This document shows positions 30,901 to 41,367 of a DNA stretch of 64,000 bases, in pieces. Under the pieces are notes generated by a model. The model did not search any database, was not told the origin of the DNA, and saw only the letters and a list, made by a program, of their open reading frames with translations. The DNA comes from Epithemia pelagica (lineage: Eukaryota; Bacillariophyta; Bacillariophyceae; Surirellales; Surirellaceae): NCBI GenBank assembly GCA_946965045.2, contig OX337237.1, positions 1,550,001-1,614,000 on the forward strand, written 5' to 3'. Numbering within the stretch: the first letter of the stretch is position 1; the number at the start of each line of letters is the position of its first letter. A program made the position numbers and the translations under genes.

Positions 30901-32674
30901 CATTCTTCGATTTGGGGACGGCCGCCAATTCCGTCATACGCCATTACCTCCTGGGTGGACCATCTCGATTTCCGAAACAAGAAAAGTACCGTACTATCGA
31001 CACCCCGATTTGGGGTCCACGTTTTATCCACCTGTATTAATGCCATCTGAAGATGGTTCAATTCGGTCGAAAGTTATTTTCGTCCATACAGGCACCACGG
31101 CAGAGCACCAACATGGAGAAAAAGAATTTTCGAGAGTCAATGGATCCACTTGGCCCGTTGGTTACGAGCATCTGGTTCAGAACTTGTGTGACTCCCCGTA
31201 CCTTGCAACAACTACACCAAAAACCATGATACCAAGTTACAGTCCCAGTCAGGTGCTTGCAACATCTTCGCAGAAACAGAACGCCAAACTTGAAAGCTCG
31301 GAGGAAACAGAGGCAAGAAGAAAGGAAACTCATGATGAAACGACTTCCCCAGCCTCATCCAATGAAATTGAAGTTTTTCGTTGCGCTAGAAGCAGTGGGA
31401 CAGATGATAGCCAATGTCCTTTGGAGGAAGCTCCCATAGAGAGGGAAAGTAAGGAAATCTCGTCACCTCCAAAAGCATCACCAGCCCAAAAATGTGACGA
31501 GCCAGTGATCTGGAAAGATAGCGACTCACCACTACCATGTGATTTCACGGAAAACGAGGATCTTCTGCAACCAGAGTCAAACGACGATGCAATAGATCGA
31601 GTCCGACTCGACTCCATCCAACTCGCTGATGACATACCGGTGAACGCGAGTAACGACGACAGAGGATCCAATGTCGAAGTAAACGTGAAAGAGCACCCAT
31701 CCAAGACCACATGTTCCGACAATGAAGATATTGACCGATCTGCCTGGCAGACAACTACAGTGGAAACGCTACCACAAATCCCATTATCTCCAAAAGCATC
31801 ATTGTCATCTGGGACTGGCGACCAATTGGACTTGCCAGAGAGTGACTCGCCCCTTCAATGTCATTTCCAGGAAAACGAGGATGGTCAGGTCGCTGATGAC
31901 CTCATGGTGGATCTTGACCTCACCGGAAGCAACGAACAAGAATCCAACATCGAAGCTAACCTCCAAAAGCTCCCATTAAAGACCAACTCCTCAAAAAATG
32001 AAGACATAAACGACAGCGCCAACACATCAAAGGTGGCTCAGTTTCACCAACGGAACGAAACAAATCAACCAAAGCCAGTCCTGGCAGTACATATACCTCA
32101 ACTATCGCCGTCAACGGCGAACATTTCAACCAGGACCGACTCAGTGACGCCAGTTCTTAACAAAAGGGAATCTCCAAGCCCAGGGCAGTCAAGAGTTCAT
32201 CCGGAAGCTGAAGACCTGGCAAAAGATCCACCCGGGTCGCATTTACAAGACGTTTCGCCTTGTGCGAACCATGAACATTCATGTGAAAGTGATCCAGCAC
32301 CAGAACTTCTTTCATCAGGAAGCTCCAGTCCAATGGCTCAACGATTGGACCTGAGTACGCAGCCAGAGTCAATCTCTCGAAAATCGGGGGCCAGTGAACA
32401 TGACCCATCAGCAGATCTGCCGTGCCATGTTCATTCATTGGAATTCATCGACGAATCAAGCAAAGCTGAAAAAGCGTCAGCGATCTCTAGTCTCGAAAGC
32501 TTTAGGAGTGTGGTCAGCCTGCGTGCCCGCCATCCTGCAAAGCCTTTGTGCAGTCTTCAGGATCTGAGCGTTCTCGCTTTGACGACGTCGACAAAGAGGG
32601 CCAGAAAGGCTAAGAAGAAAAAGAAAAAGAGTAAACACGACCACCCCATCCCTTTCAGTATACTTGCGAGGTAA
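27977..32674 (+). CDS. Large disordered protein with WW-like motif and internal repeats
   Basis: A 1565-aa protein that I cannot assign. The ATG at 27977 (MTRKRSREALQAL) is preferred; an in-frame ATG at 27872 is the alternative. Almost the whole protein is Ser, Pro, Lys, Glu and Gln-rich and probably disordered. One ordered island lies near residue 990. It reads LPPGWTISIS (Trp994), then PYYRH and TFYPP, close to a WW domain, a module that binds proline-rich peptides. The final aromatic-proline pair is atypical. Two internal duplications are visible. One is a unit of about 56 residues around 140-275 (GNLQKRATGKQM and GNPQKRAASKEM). The other is a unit of about 90 residues around 1175-1370 (DSPLPCDFTENED and DSPLQCHFQENED). 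RRSTRIR and the C-terminal KKKKKKSKHD are nuclear-localisation-like. A chromatin or RNA-associated scaffold is possible. Confidence 0.6.
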   Translation: MTRKRSREALQALSVNQARPLGANGDHTTKNDTKTTTSGLPPSPSQQSCGGSSTASMAESFASIPVFDDSEAAFLSNNITERVKKRPAKRTKLTGIKEQNRHQRPELPFSSRTKTPKISNVTLHIYNEEDMTGNGCRQNAVVPAAKERRPAGNLQKRATGKQMRTKGQSLKASSEGTHAADAPSTKIKSIMSQPGSKSLQQSTATTKDERSTGNPQKRAASKEMQTQGRGTAISSEGPRATDAASTKTKSNLSHQNSQFLRRSAAVSLSVAPASEPSDSVVEDSCTTRTLATSQDKTECKEDKGRKASAEDRCPREAQSENHRPTKTRAARPCLGKDKQKMVLFDSRHSAASNKDGAPPETRMPPNKAETANHTGVAAPQPKRQPSAPSTFKGSMKVSKSGCVSHDALVPTEDDGTPFAFDEPLEDTAKGEDEMTPNESKPAPPKHPKTPRLRRSTRIRTKQDVRSPLSSEEKTSKTVSHGKHHTPNTTDASKTDAPSQQPLAKIEKHSQSQAKPGSSEHMSQIKEIVLKTPSKFRSAGRPEDVQPLIGADFVEEYRKCVPDNKAVLKKMLGSLGSIKSVDDATPFGDIPSPKRNQVGLVVQVPSKESDAHDDDMSEVTFHAFRKKRQTKKPVDGEIQGSKSSERHKDTTSGDVKQRPSPETRLAQIPVETKGTQTSNSKQEKKAACLSPFQSRTCPEKGETTRGSSQRQDQSLHAKPQSKKTLERLKKNLAPPVQDRVSSESLANKNSAGDNPKQEKPRTLTENNTPRTPVDGRKENQDHSVVSVRYSEADKSEQQQFVSSSDHQDKTDHKEIKTYSPTCATHPPSQNEPKFNTRQDDTPRSNRIEQSGHDRKRKPGEKSSRPTGRDSKPIPQTSHLKPETDTQKSKSSTNTSPINCTKCTMNMCIDSNSPSLHHDEKSPSQKEIEIRQPTGSTPPSPKNGVNSLPSFSPSSLIEPGSLPLWTAELSGHTNLTPILRFGDGRQFRHTPLPPGWTISISETRKVPYYRHPDLGSTFYPPVLMPSEDGSIRSKVIFVHTGTTAEHQHGEKEFSRVNGSTWPVGYEHLVQNLCDSPYLATTTPKTMIPSYSPSQVLATSSQKQNAKLESSEETEARRKETHDETTSPASSNEIEVFRCARSSGTDDSQCPLEEAPIERESKEISSPPKASPAQKCDEPVIWKDSDSPLPCDFTENEDLLQPESNDDAIDRVRLDSIQLADDIPVNASNDDRGSNVEVNVKEHPSKTTCSDNEDIDRSAWQTTTVETLPQIPLSPKASLSSGTGDQLDLPESDSPLQCHFQENEDGQVADDLMVDLDLTGSNEQESNIEANLQKLPLKTNSSKNEDINDSANTSKVAQFHQRNETNQPKPVLAVHIPQLSPSTANISTRTDSVTPVLNKRESPSPGQSRVHPEAEDLAKDPPGSHLQDVSPCANHEHSCESDPAPELLSSGSSSPMAQRLDLSTQPESISRKSGASEHDPSADLPCHVHSLEFIDESSKAEKASAISSLESFRSVVSLRARHPAKPLCSLQDLSVLALTTSTKRARKAKKKKKKSKHDHPIPFSILAR

Positions 32675-33058
32675 TGCGAGATATCGATGTTTGTGCCCAC
32701 AGATACGCTGCATGACCAAGATAGCTACGTCAAATACACACGTGCATTACATTAACGGAAACGACATCATAAATAAATAAGGCGATGTCTCCCTTGGACA
32801 CGACAATGCCCTCTGTTGACTGGGTTCACACCGACAAGCTCTGAGACTGTTCCTGTAGACAGAGGAGATGTTCTGTGCAAGCGACAAGCAACGCCATTTA
32901 GCAAAACCAAGGACCATTCGCCCTGAGTCAATTTCCATATAACTTTCTTCCAATCAATAGAAAGGACGACCCGGAGCTTGACCAATAACAAGGAGATTCA
33001 TGGAGATTCATCTTGAAGCGGTTCCTACAAGCACGCCAATGAGCATGATGTGGCCTTT
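32675..33058. other. 3' flanks of convergent genes
   Basis: Between the stops of the large (+) gene and the R3H (-) gene. Nothing recognisable. Confidence 0.4.
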
Positions 33059-34591
33059 TCATACGACAGTCCAAGAGTCCTCAACTTCGGCCCCTAGAGC
33101 CTGAATTTCTCCACAGTCGTCGTCACTCTTCTTGCTGAGCGTATCAATAAGCCAATACTTGCAATCCAAAGAGGGAGCACCCATGACAGACAAAGCGCGG
33201 GACGACTTGTGATCGCCGATCGATATTTGGGCCATCCTTGACACTGCTGAAAGTCCATGAAACTGGGAAACCGCATGCAGAAGCAAGCGATGGAACCCAC
33301 CGGTGGCGTTGGAAGGATCAAAATAGAACTGCGTAGTCACCAGTTTCCCATCTTTTCGCCTGGTGATTGTAGGTTGCTCGAGCAGTATTCCATCCCACCA
33401 ATTGTCCACCAACTTGCCGACCGTGTTGGTGCTGTTTGGTGAACGGAATGATTTCAACAAGAAAGTTTCAAATGTCTTGACTACACGAGCCGCTGGGTAT
33501 GAGTTCTGGCATGCCTTGACAACCACTCGTCGCAATCGATTGTCAATTCGGAACAACATTTGCTCGGCCGAAGTCGGAGCAGCAGTGGGTTTTCTGGATG
33601 TTGCTGCGCTTTGCTGGGGTACCGGCAATTCTCCCTCAAAGAATCGATCGCGCAAGCCATTCCACTTTCCAATATCCATGAATCTGTCCACAACACGAGA
33701 CAAATGTATCAGTGCTAGGTCACGCTCAAAACCAATCAGTCAAGAGCTCCAAAGACTTACTGGTTCATGGCTTGTGATTGGTGTTCCATGGGATCATATA
33801 CCTCCCTATAGAGATGAGCATCTTCCTTCCCCTTCAAAAGCACGTGAGCGGCGCTTCGAGAAGAGGGCGCAATCTCGGCGGCAACGTTTTCCAAGCGATC
33901 ATTGTTCCAGCGACGAACCTTTCGGTGAGACGGACCTTGTTTGGCCGATCGTTCCGGTGTTTGCTCCCGGATCTGAATGTAGGTGGAACCACGTCATAGA
34001 TGAGAGACAAGAGCCAAACAGGCGAAACCAGTGATACCGTCCGACGAGCCATGAAGCTGCTAGGGGCGATCAAAGCGGACTTACTCTTGATGGCAACAAC
34101 ACTGCTCCAACAGCACCACCAACTCCAGGACGAATGGTAATGCGTCTCGGTTGGTCGGCTATTTCTACCCTTCTGGAATTGGCAACATCCGAAGCGTTGG
34201 AAGCACCATCGGTGCTGGTTCTTCGGAATTCATCTGGGTCGAGAGGAGATTCGGTGCGACGGGGTGTTCGATTTCTCTGATTGGATCGGGGCCGCTGCAT
34301 CAAACTTTCCAGGGTCACTCGTCGTTGCCGACCGTGTGGGACAGTGTCATTGGCTTCGGCTTGATGAATCTCTTGTTCCGATAATTGCAACGTTCGTGTG
34401 GGTGTCGTGTGCGGAGAAGACCGACGCAAGGCTGCCACCGACAACCGTGGTACCGTGGGCGATGACAACCGCACTGCCAATGGAGTAGTATTGCTGGTGC
34501 TATTAGTATTCGACAAGGAGGCAGGAGTCTCGCGTCCAGCTCCGGATGGGTTCCTGGCACCGGCCTGTGTACCTCCAGCGTTGGTATCCAT
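33059..34591 (-). CDS. R3H-domain protein, three exons
   Basis: 447 aa after removing two introns. Exon 1 (34591-34085) is Ser/Thr/Arg-rich and ends at AGA|GTAAGT. Intron 1 (34084-33973, 112 bp) ends in ATTCAG. Exon 2 (33972-33761) encodes a basic segment, HRKVRRWNNDRLENVAAEIA, like the R3H-associated N-terminal domain, and ends at CCA|GTAAGT. Intron 2 (33760-33684, 77 bp) ends in GGACAG. Exon 3 continues QFMDIGKWNGLRDRFF, then NWWDGILLEQPTI. A segment FHRLLLHAVSQFHGLSAVS shows the Arg-x3-His pattern of R3H single-strand nucleic-acid-binding domains. Frames join without gaps (507 + 212 + 625 bases). Function is probably RNA or single-stranded DNA binding. The domain call rests on motif similarity alone. 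Confidence 0.68.
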
Positions 34592-34836
34592 GATGAATGC
34601 CGCTGCCCTGTTACTCCTTCCTTCTCAAGTCCAGACAGAAAACGCAGATTCTTTGTCAAATGACATCAACAGCTTACACTGATGCAATAGATGTCTCACG
34701 TCTCGTAGAATAGAAGATGCCGAACATGTGCAACGGACGCACAAATAATTGGGGTAAAATGGAAATTAAATTATTTTCCATATTTAAATATAAAATTACG
34801 ATTCGAAATATGCATAAAAACTTCACTTAAAATACC

Positions 34837-34984
34837 TCAAATTGGATAAACAGCAAAGAGTGTGGAGGCTAGTTTAGGTTTTTCTATCCAAAGATTTTAC
34901 TTCCCGCTCGCTAACTCGCGCGCCAGCAAGCTACTTCGGATGGACTAATCTACATCCACTCGCACCCGGTCGCCGTTATCAACT
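34837..34984. repeat. Left pseudo-LTR direct repeat
   Basis: 148-bp copy matching 38284-38441. It covers the end of the GIY-YIG frame (stop at 34945) and the downstream sequence. Confidence 0.85.
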
Positions 34985-37900
34985 ACATCGGTGGTCAGGG
35001 CATCAACGATAGGGAGCTCCTCTAGGTTGCCGTCATCCACAATGAGCACTGGTGGAGTGTCTTTGGGAGTGCTGAATGCAAATCTAGCTTGGAGCCCCCG
35101 TCTACGTCGTTCTTGGTAAGACATGGGCGGGATCGCATCAATGATGCTTTCACTCCTCATGTCTGTGCCCTGGTCCATATCGTCATTTGCAGTTGATAGG
35201 TTGGTGGGGGAGATTGATGAGGAGGTTGTCCATGAAAAAACCGAGGACCTTGAGCTTGCCGAGGTAGTCGAAATCGGGCGGCAAAGGAGGACCCTTTCGT
35301 CGTCGTCCGACTCATCAGTGCTGGTTGTTTTGTTGTTCTTGAACCGGTGAAATCTCGGCTTATGGCGACAGGCGCTGTAAACCTCGTTGCACTTGTTGAT
35401 TGCCAATTTCGGGTTCTTTCGTGTGAATTTCAGTATCTCTAGCCTCTCTTTCGCGCAGAGTTTACAATTCCGTGTACCAAACGTCTTGACTGTGGACAGT
35501 GGCTTGCCCTGCCATAGGATATCAACTTTGAGTTTGATGTGTTGTTTGATTTCTTTTTTCTCGATACCTCGTGGGACAAAGCACGCAAAGTGACTCGCGA
35601 AAGAGTCTGATTGTTTGTTTTGGAGTACAAGAGCCTTGACGTCTTGTACGTGTTGCTGCAAACGTTTCTTTACGTGTTGTTGCGTATTTCCAATGTACTG
35701 TTTACCTGTTTATGTGTTGCTGCAAACGTTTCTTTACGTGTTGTTGCGTATTTCCAATGTACTGTTTACCTGTTTGGAGGCAGGTAGCTCTGTAGACAAC
35801 TATCGATCTCCCGCAGCGGCCACTGTACGGGCATGCCTCTCTGTTCCTGCAGTTGCAGTCGAGGTCTTCGAAATCCAGTGAATTGAGGCCGTCTGCTAGT
35901 TTTGAGTTCAAGTCCCCTTGAAAAAGTTCGCGGATGTTGTTGAAGCGATGGTAGGACATAGATATGCGTAGCCACGAAAGGGAGGGGAATTTGGACTTGA
36001 TCTCCTTTATCACTTTGTGAATTGGTTTCCTCCAAAAATCGGTGAATCCGATCTTGAAATAGATCGCCCGTTTACGGTCTCGCTCTCGTCTCTTCTTCAG
36101 CGCTTGTGATGCCGTGTCTTCCTTTTCCTTTGCCATTTTTTCTTTAGACTCGCCCAGAGTTGGAACTTGTTCGGGTTTGATGGGTTTGGCATTGTTTAGG
36201 GCTTCGAAGTGGGTAGGATAGAGTTCCGAAAGCTTGCAGTTGGTGTTGTCGTCGTCAAGGGAGGTAAGTTTCGTGAGTCGCTTGAAAACGCCGCTCGGGA
36301 TTGCTTTGAAACACCCAGGGGTGTGAGCGCTCCCCTTGTTAAGGTATTTTAACTGCTGGTTTTCTTTCAGGTGGACCTTGAAGGAGAGTTTGGAGTTGGA
36401 GTTCCAAAACATCTCCATGTCTAGGAAAGGGAAGGATTCAGACTTGGCAATCGTCGTACTGGGGGATTCGATTGTTTCTGGATCGTGGAGGTTGGTTGGA
36501 TCCCAAATCACGGCTGTGAATTTGAGAAATTCATTTCCCGCTACATCGTTAATGTCGGTTTGAAAGGCTTTGAGCCAGTCTTGGATTTGCTTCGTTGAGA
36601 GTTGGCCCTTGAATACTGCTAGGCCGTCATCTCGGTACATGCCGAAATAGTGCATGGGGTCGTGGATAGAATCGTAGGGTGCTTCTTGTAGGAAGGACAT
36701 CACTAGATCTGCCAACCAAGCTGATTCGTATCCACCAATCGTGAGACCCCTCTCCTCAGGTTTGAGGTCACCGTCGTAGAGGTAATACTCATCCTTGAAG
36801 GCAATCAACGTGTTTGTCATACCGAAGTAGATCAAATCGAGGCAGAGGTTGATTGTACGGTGTGTCTCGGGGGGTAGCGCTTCCGCGTAGTAGATGACCG
36901 CGTCGTAGATAAGTTGGAACTTAATCGACGGGTACATGGCTTCAGCGTCTACCGACACGATTGTTGAGTTGGAGAAGTCGAAGAGCAGTTGTTCGAGTTT
37001 TTCCTTGAGGTCTGAGGCTTGGACGATGTTACGTTGTCCGTACTCAATGTTGTGTTCCTTGAACAAGTTTTTTATGCCAAGGTAGCCGATTTTAGGGAAG
37101 CCCGCTGTGAAATTCGTTGCGGGCACGACTAGACGTGTTGGGTAGTTGCCGTCGGGTCCTGCCTTCTTGTGATCCTTGACCAGAATTTTCGGGTATGGGA
37201 TGGCCTTGGATTGAATTTTCTCTTTCAAGAAGTTTCTCTCATTTGTTGAAATGAACAGGTCCAGTTCTTGAATGAAAGAGAAGCAGTTGTCTACGATCTC
37301 TGTGAGTCTGGAGCGATCGATCCTGACGGCGCTCTTCGCGAGGTGTTTGTTGATTTCCTTTGAGTATTCGCCAGTCGACATGATCGTGAAGGAGTTTGTC
37401 TTGTCCGTGGGGATAACGACTAGATCACGTTCTTTCAGTTGTTTGAGTAGGTCTTTGATTTCCAGCGAGAGTTTGCTTTCGTTTCTTGTCTTCTTATTGG
37501 CGAGTGATTCCGCAATGATTGCTTCTTCTACCTGTTTCAGAAAGCATTCTAACTCGTTGGAACCGACTGGGGCACTCTTCTTCTTGTTCTCCGGTTTGGC
37601 ACCACTGTTGAGGCCTGACTTGAATAGGTCCTTCGTATCATCCTCTAGTTCTTCTTCGTAGTTCTTGCCGGAGAACGGGTCGGGCCACTGCCACTCGGGG
37701 TCCATGAGTGACCTGTCCCATTGGCTATTGGAGAGCAGCGTGGGGTTGTTGTGGTAATAACTCGCCCATACTGCTTGCTCCGTTTCGACGCGGTCTTTGT
37801 GTTCATTCCGCCAGTATTCGGCCCAGCGGCACCTCGTCTTGAAATCACCGATTCCATTAATGGCGTCGATTGTGCGTTCGTCCTCCGAGGGGGCCGGGAC

Positions 37901-38212
37901 GAAGCGTTCAGAAACTTCAACAGCTAGCATTTGCACCAGCAATCGGAGTTTTTCCTCTCTCCGATTAAGGTCTTTTTCATCCGTCTCCTGGCTGTATCCG
38001 GTCGTACCCGCTTGGGCTTTCTCTCCTTCGGAGGTCTGAATGTTCAAGCAAGAAAGTTTCATTGTCGGCGATGGCGCTGGCGGCGAAGATGGTTGCGATG
38101 TTGGCACCTGGGGAGTTTCTTGGTTCGCGGGTTGGCGGCTCAAAGAAACTGAGCACAGGGCTTGTTCAACTGCGTTCGTATCGACCGACAAGCTTTTGTG
38201 GAGCATTGTCAT
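34945..38212 (-). pseudogene. Penelope-like RT plus GIY-YIG endonuclease, frame broken
   Basis: The main frame (ATG at 38212, stop at 35702) holds an N-terminal region and the reverse-transcriptase core. RT motifs include VVIPTDKTNSF (about residue 265), a VDAEAMYPSI motif-A-like strand with Asp422, TIGGYESAWLADLVMSF, and the catalytic YRDDG at about 526-530. The later FPFLDMEMFW is typical of Penelope RTs. A Cys-rich linker (CNCRNREACPYSGRCG) leads into the GIY-YIG start (VVYRAT...QYIG). The frame then stops because a 64-bp tandem duplication (35650-35777) shifts it. The rest of the nuclease and a tail of about 200 aa continue in another frame down to 34945. With the catalytic nuclease split, this copy is presumably immobile. 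It is otherwise little decayed, suggesting recent activity. Confidence 0.8.
35650..35777. repeat. 64-bp tandem duplication inside the retroelement
   Basis: Two adjacent copies, starting at 35650 and 35714, are essentially identical. The 64-bp length is not a multiple of three, which accounts for the frame break in the GIY-YIG region. Confidence 0.9.
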
Positions 38213-38283
38213 TGTCGGCAAGATCCTTTCTTGGATTGGAATTCGGAACCACGGTGGGGCGAGTCAGCTACCGTAGGTGTATA

Positions 38284-38441
38284 TCAAATTGGATAAACAG
38301 CAAAGAGTGTGGAGGCGAGTTTAGGTTTTTCTATCCAAAGATTTTGGAGTGTTCTACTTCCCGCTCGCTAACTCGCGCGCCAGCAAGCTACTTCGGATGG
38401 ACTAATCTACATCCACTCGCACCCGGTCGCCGTTATCAACT
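38284..38441. repeat. Right pseudo-LTR direct repeat
   Basis: 158-bp partner of 34837-34984 with a 10-bp insertion near 38346. Confidence 0.85.
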
Positions 38442-38609
38442 TTGTTACTCGAGAATCAAAAATCCGAAACGTGGGGGGTCTTGCCATCTTTGGAAAAATC
38501 TTTGCGTGGTGGGACTGAGAACTGGGACTGAATGCTGCAATGTATCTTTCACGAATCATCATAGTGTGGAAGAAGAAAGCAAACTCCATGGCAGGTAGAG
38601 AGAGAGACA

Positions 38610-40755
38610 ATGAAAGTTTCATGGATGCGACGCTGGCTGTGTGGCCGTGAGCCAAATCCACCGGTTTGGCCGGATACCGACGAATCCAAGGTGATTGTCG
38701 TTTCCCCACAAGACTGTCAGGATCCAGAAACGGTCAAGGCCTTGCAGGAACAAATCTCGGATCCTTACGATCCCAATTCCACCAATATGGGAAAGACACT
38801 CATTCCCAAAGGAACATTTACCAGTGCCAATCACTTTAGCTCTCGCCGCCGTGCCGTCTTGTTTAAACCAGGAACCTATGACATTGATCTGGAGGTCGGC
38901 TACTACTCGCAAGTATTGGGTCTTGGATCGTCGTCCAGTGATGTTGTGTTTGAAGATGTCAAAAAAGGAAACGACATTATTGAGGAACGCTATGGCATTT
39001 TTGTACCAGCGCTGGATCGCCATGTGTGTCCCTGGGGTCTTTGTCTCAACACATTTTGGAGGAGTGCCGAAAACTTTTCGTCCAATGTAACGGGACGGTC
39101 CAAACAGTATACTGGATTGGATCAAGGTTTGGGTCTACAATGGGCCGTAAGTCAAGCCGCTCCTCTACGACGAGTCCATGCTCGGCAAGGTTTGACCTTG
39201 GGCGACGGTGCGGCCTATGCCAGTGGTGGCTTTGTGGCCAATCTCAAAGTCGAGGGTATCACCAATCAAGTGGCACAACAACAATTTTGTCACCGCAACG
39301 TCCAATTCACCGAGGGCGTCCAACATGGAGCCTGGAGTTTGGTCTTTAGTGGCTGTACTGATCAAGACAACCAGTCCTATCCGGCGACCAATCTTCCCTA
39401 TCGGGGAGCAGGCAAACCGGCCATTACTGTCGCACAACTGCCGTTGGTAACCATGGAGAAGCCCTACATTGTTCTTCAGTCGGATCAAAAACGCTTTAGT
39501 TTGCGTGTACCGAAACGAGTCGTGGCCAAGTCGTCCACCTCCCAAACCAACAAGGATGGACCTGTACCATCTACCATTGGACCACGACTGGGTCATGAAC
39601 CAAACGACAGTGTCCGTGATTTTTCTCGAGTCCGAGTGGTCCGATCCGACGAGAACAGTCCTACTCTCCGAATTCAACAAGCCTTGGACGAGGGCAAAGA
39701 TGTTGTCTTGGCGGCTGGTATATTCCACTTGACATCCACCATTGAAATCAAAGACTCGAACCGAGTCATTCTTGGTATCGGCATGGCCACTCTCATGGCA
39801 CCACCCAATGGGTCGCCGTGTATTCGTGTCCGACCCTTTTGCAGTGGTGTTCGTTTGGCCGGTATCATTTTGGAAGCCTCCGAGCGAAGCTCTTCTGTGC
39901 CAAGTTATCCGGGAGTGTCGTGTCTTCTCGAGTGGGGGGAAGAGGGTGTCACAGATGCGGGAAAGGAACAAAACCCCGGCGGTATGTTTGATTTGTTTTG
40001 TCGGGTGGGTGGCGACACGGATGGAGATCGTACCAAGATTTATGTAGACGCCATGGTTCGGTTGCATTCGGGCAACCTCGTGGGAGACAATGTCTGGCTG
40101 TGGAGAGCAGATCATGCCAAACTCCAAAAGGGAGAAGAGCCCAATTATCCGAACATTTCCCCGGACTATTGGCAGGTACAAGAAAACGAACTTCAAGTCA
40201 AGAAATATGGATTGGAAGTCGTGGGCAATGATATTACCATTTACGGCCTTCAAGTCGAACACGCCAATGGTCATCAAACCGTGTGGAGAGGGGAAAGGGG
40301 CGTGGTTGTGTTTTACCAGTGCGAGCTTCCCTATGGAGTGTCTCAGACTTCCTTCGGTGACCCTGGTTATCTAGGATATTGGGTGGAGGAGGGTGTCTCG
40401 CAACATACCGTTTACGCTCCAGGCATTTACAGCAACTTTCGCAATCACCGTGTGGAGGTGCAAACGGCCATGCAAACTCCCACACCAAATCTTTCGTTGG
40501 ACCGCGTCCTACCGAAAGCCGTCAATGTGATTAATCCATTCACGGTTCTTTTGGACAACCATTTCGGGTAAGCTTTCATTGGGAGAAAAGGAAGAACAAT
40601 GTGGGCGCTTTTTTCTAACAGCAACTGTTTTGCTCCCCTTTTATGGCATATTTCACAGAATCCAGCATGTATTGAACCGTGAGGGTGAAAAGGCGGACGA
40701 GCAGGGTGAACCGAGCTTCCTGAACCAGTTACCAGACGATGGAGAAGGAAAGTAG
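38610..40755 (+). CDS. Right-handed beta-helix (pectate-lyase-fold) protein, two exons
   Basis: 684 aa after splicing. The sequence follows a bacterial and algal family often labelled coagulation factor 5/8-type or GH55-like. Key segments are VLFKPGTYDIDLEVGYYSQVLGLG, NTFWRSAENFS, LQWAVSQAAPLRRVHARQ, YASGGFVANLKVEG, NGSP and VWLWRADH repeats, HANGHQTVWRGERGVVVFYQ and the closing GIYSNFRNH. It is probably a carbohydrate-active or carbohydrate-binding beta-helix, but the catalytic residues are not clear to me. The first-exon frame stops right after a donor (GG|GTAAGC, intron 40568). The 91-bp intron ends in TTTCACAG (40658), and exon 2 (40659-40755) reads GIQHVLNREGEKADE, which is the expected family ending. 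No clear signal peptide follows MKVSWMRRWLCG, though the N-terminus is short and basic. Confidence 0.78.
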
Positions 40756-41367
40756 AGGATTGATTTGTTTTCCCCGTTTCCTGTCCATAGGATATAGGAT
40801 GCTCGCATAGGCACCCACATGTGCTTTTCTATGTCAGGAATATGATTATGATACTTCTAACTTCTAATACTCCTCTATTGAATGGACTACAACTATGTGG
40901 TACTATGTACTACTCGTATACCCTGAATAACAAAAAGTCCAACCAACTTTCTCTTTCGTAGTGACACATTATTGTGTTGGGCTTATGAGCAGCCCCTCCG
41001 CAGTCGCGTTTCGCTTTTATGCATGTTGCTTTCAATTTTTTCCATTTACTCTCTAGCTAGGAGTAATATCTGTGGTTGCCAATGGAAAATGGAAACAGTG
41101 CTGGATTTTGAGACCATGAAGGACATTGATCTCGTTGCGCTTGCCAACGAACTCTGCTTTATATCTTTTATATTGGTCGTGAAGACCGCACAGCGAAAGA
41201 GATGTAAAAGAAAGCTTTCGATCTCACCGAAACAACCCAGAGATTTTGTAAGGATAGAGGCTGAAGAAGTGCCAATTTTGAACGGTTGGTATCCCCCGAC
41301 TTGTCTTGGGGAAATTCGAGTTGCAATCCTTCACAATTGTTGGAGCGTCGATTGCTCATCCGAATCA
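40756..41367. other. 3' flanks of convergent genes
   Basis: Between the beta-helix gene (+) and the prolyl hydroxylase (-). The long plus-strand frame that starts at 40972 is mostly the antisense of the hydroxylase and is not a gene. Confidence 0.5.

Larger units (their letters stand above)
34837..38441 (-). mobile_element. Penelope-like retroelement with terminal direct repeats
   Basis: An element of about 3.6 kb on the minus strand. Near-identical direct repeats flank it at 34837-34984 (148 bp) and 38284-38441 (158 bp). They differ by a 10-bp indel and few substitutions. The left copy contains the end of the coding region, so the right copy carries the same coding tail. This arrangement of a partial tandem copy is typical of Penelope-like elements, whose repeats are called pseudo-LTRs. 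Coding content is a reverse transcriptase followed by a GIY-YIG endonuclease. An A/T-rich stretch at about 34758-34830 adjoins the left repeat. No clear target duplication is visible. Confidence 0.8.
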
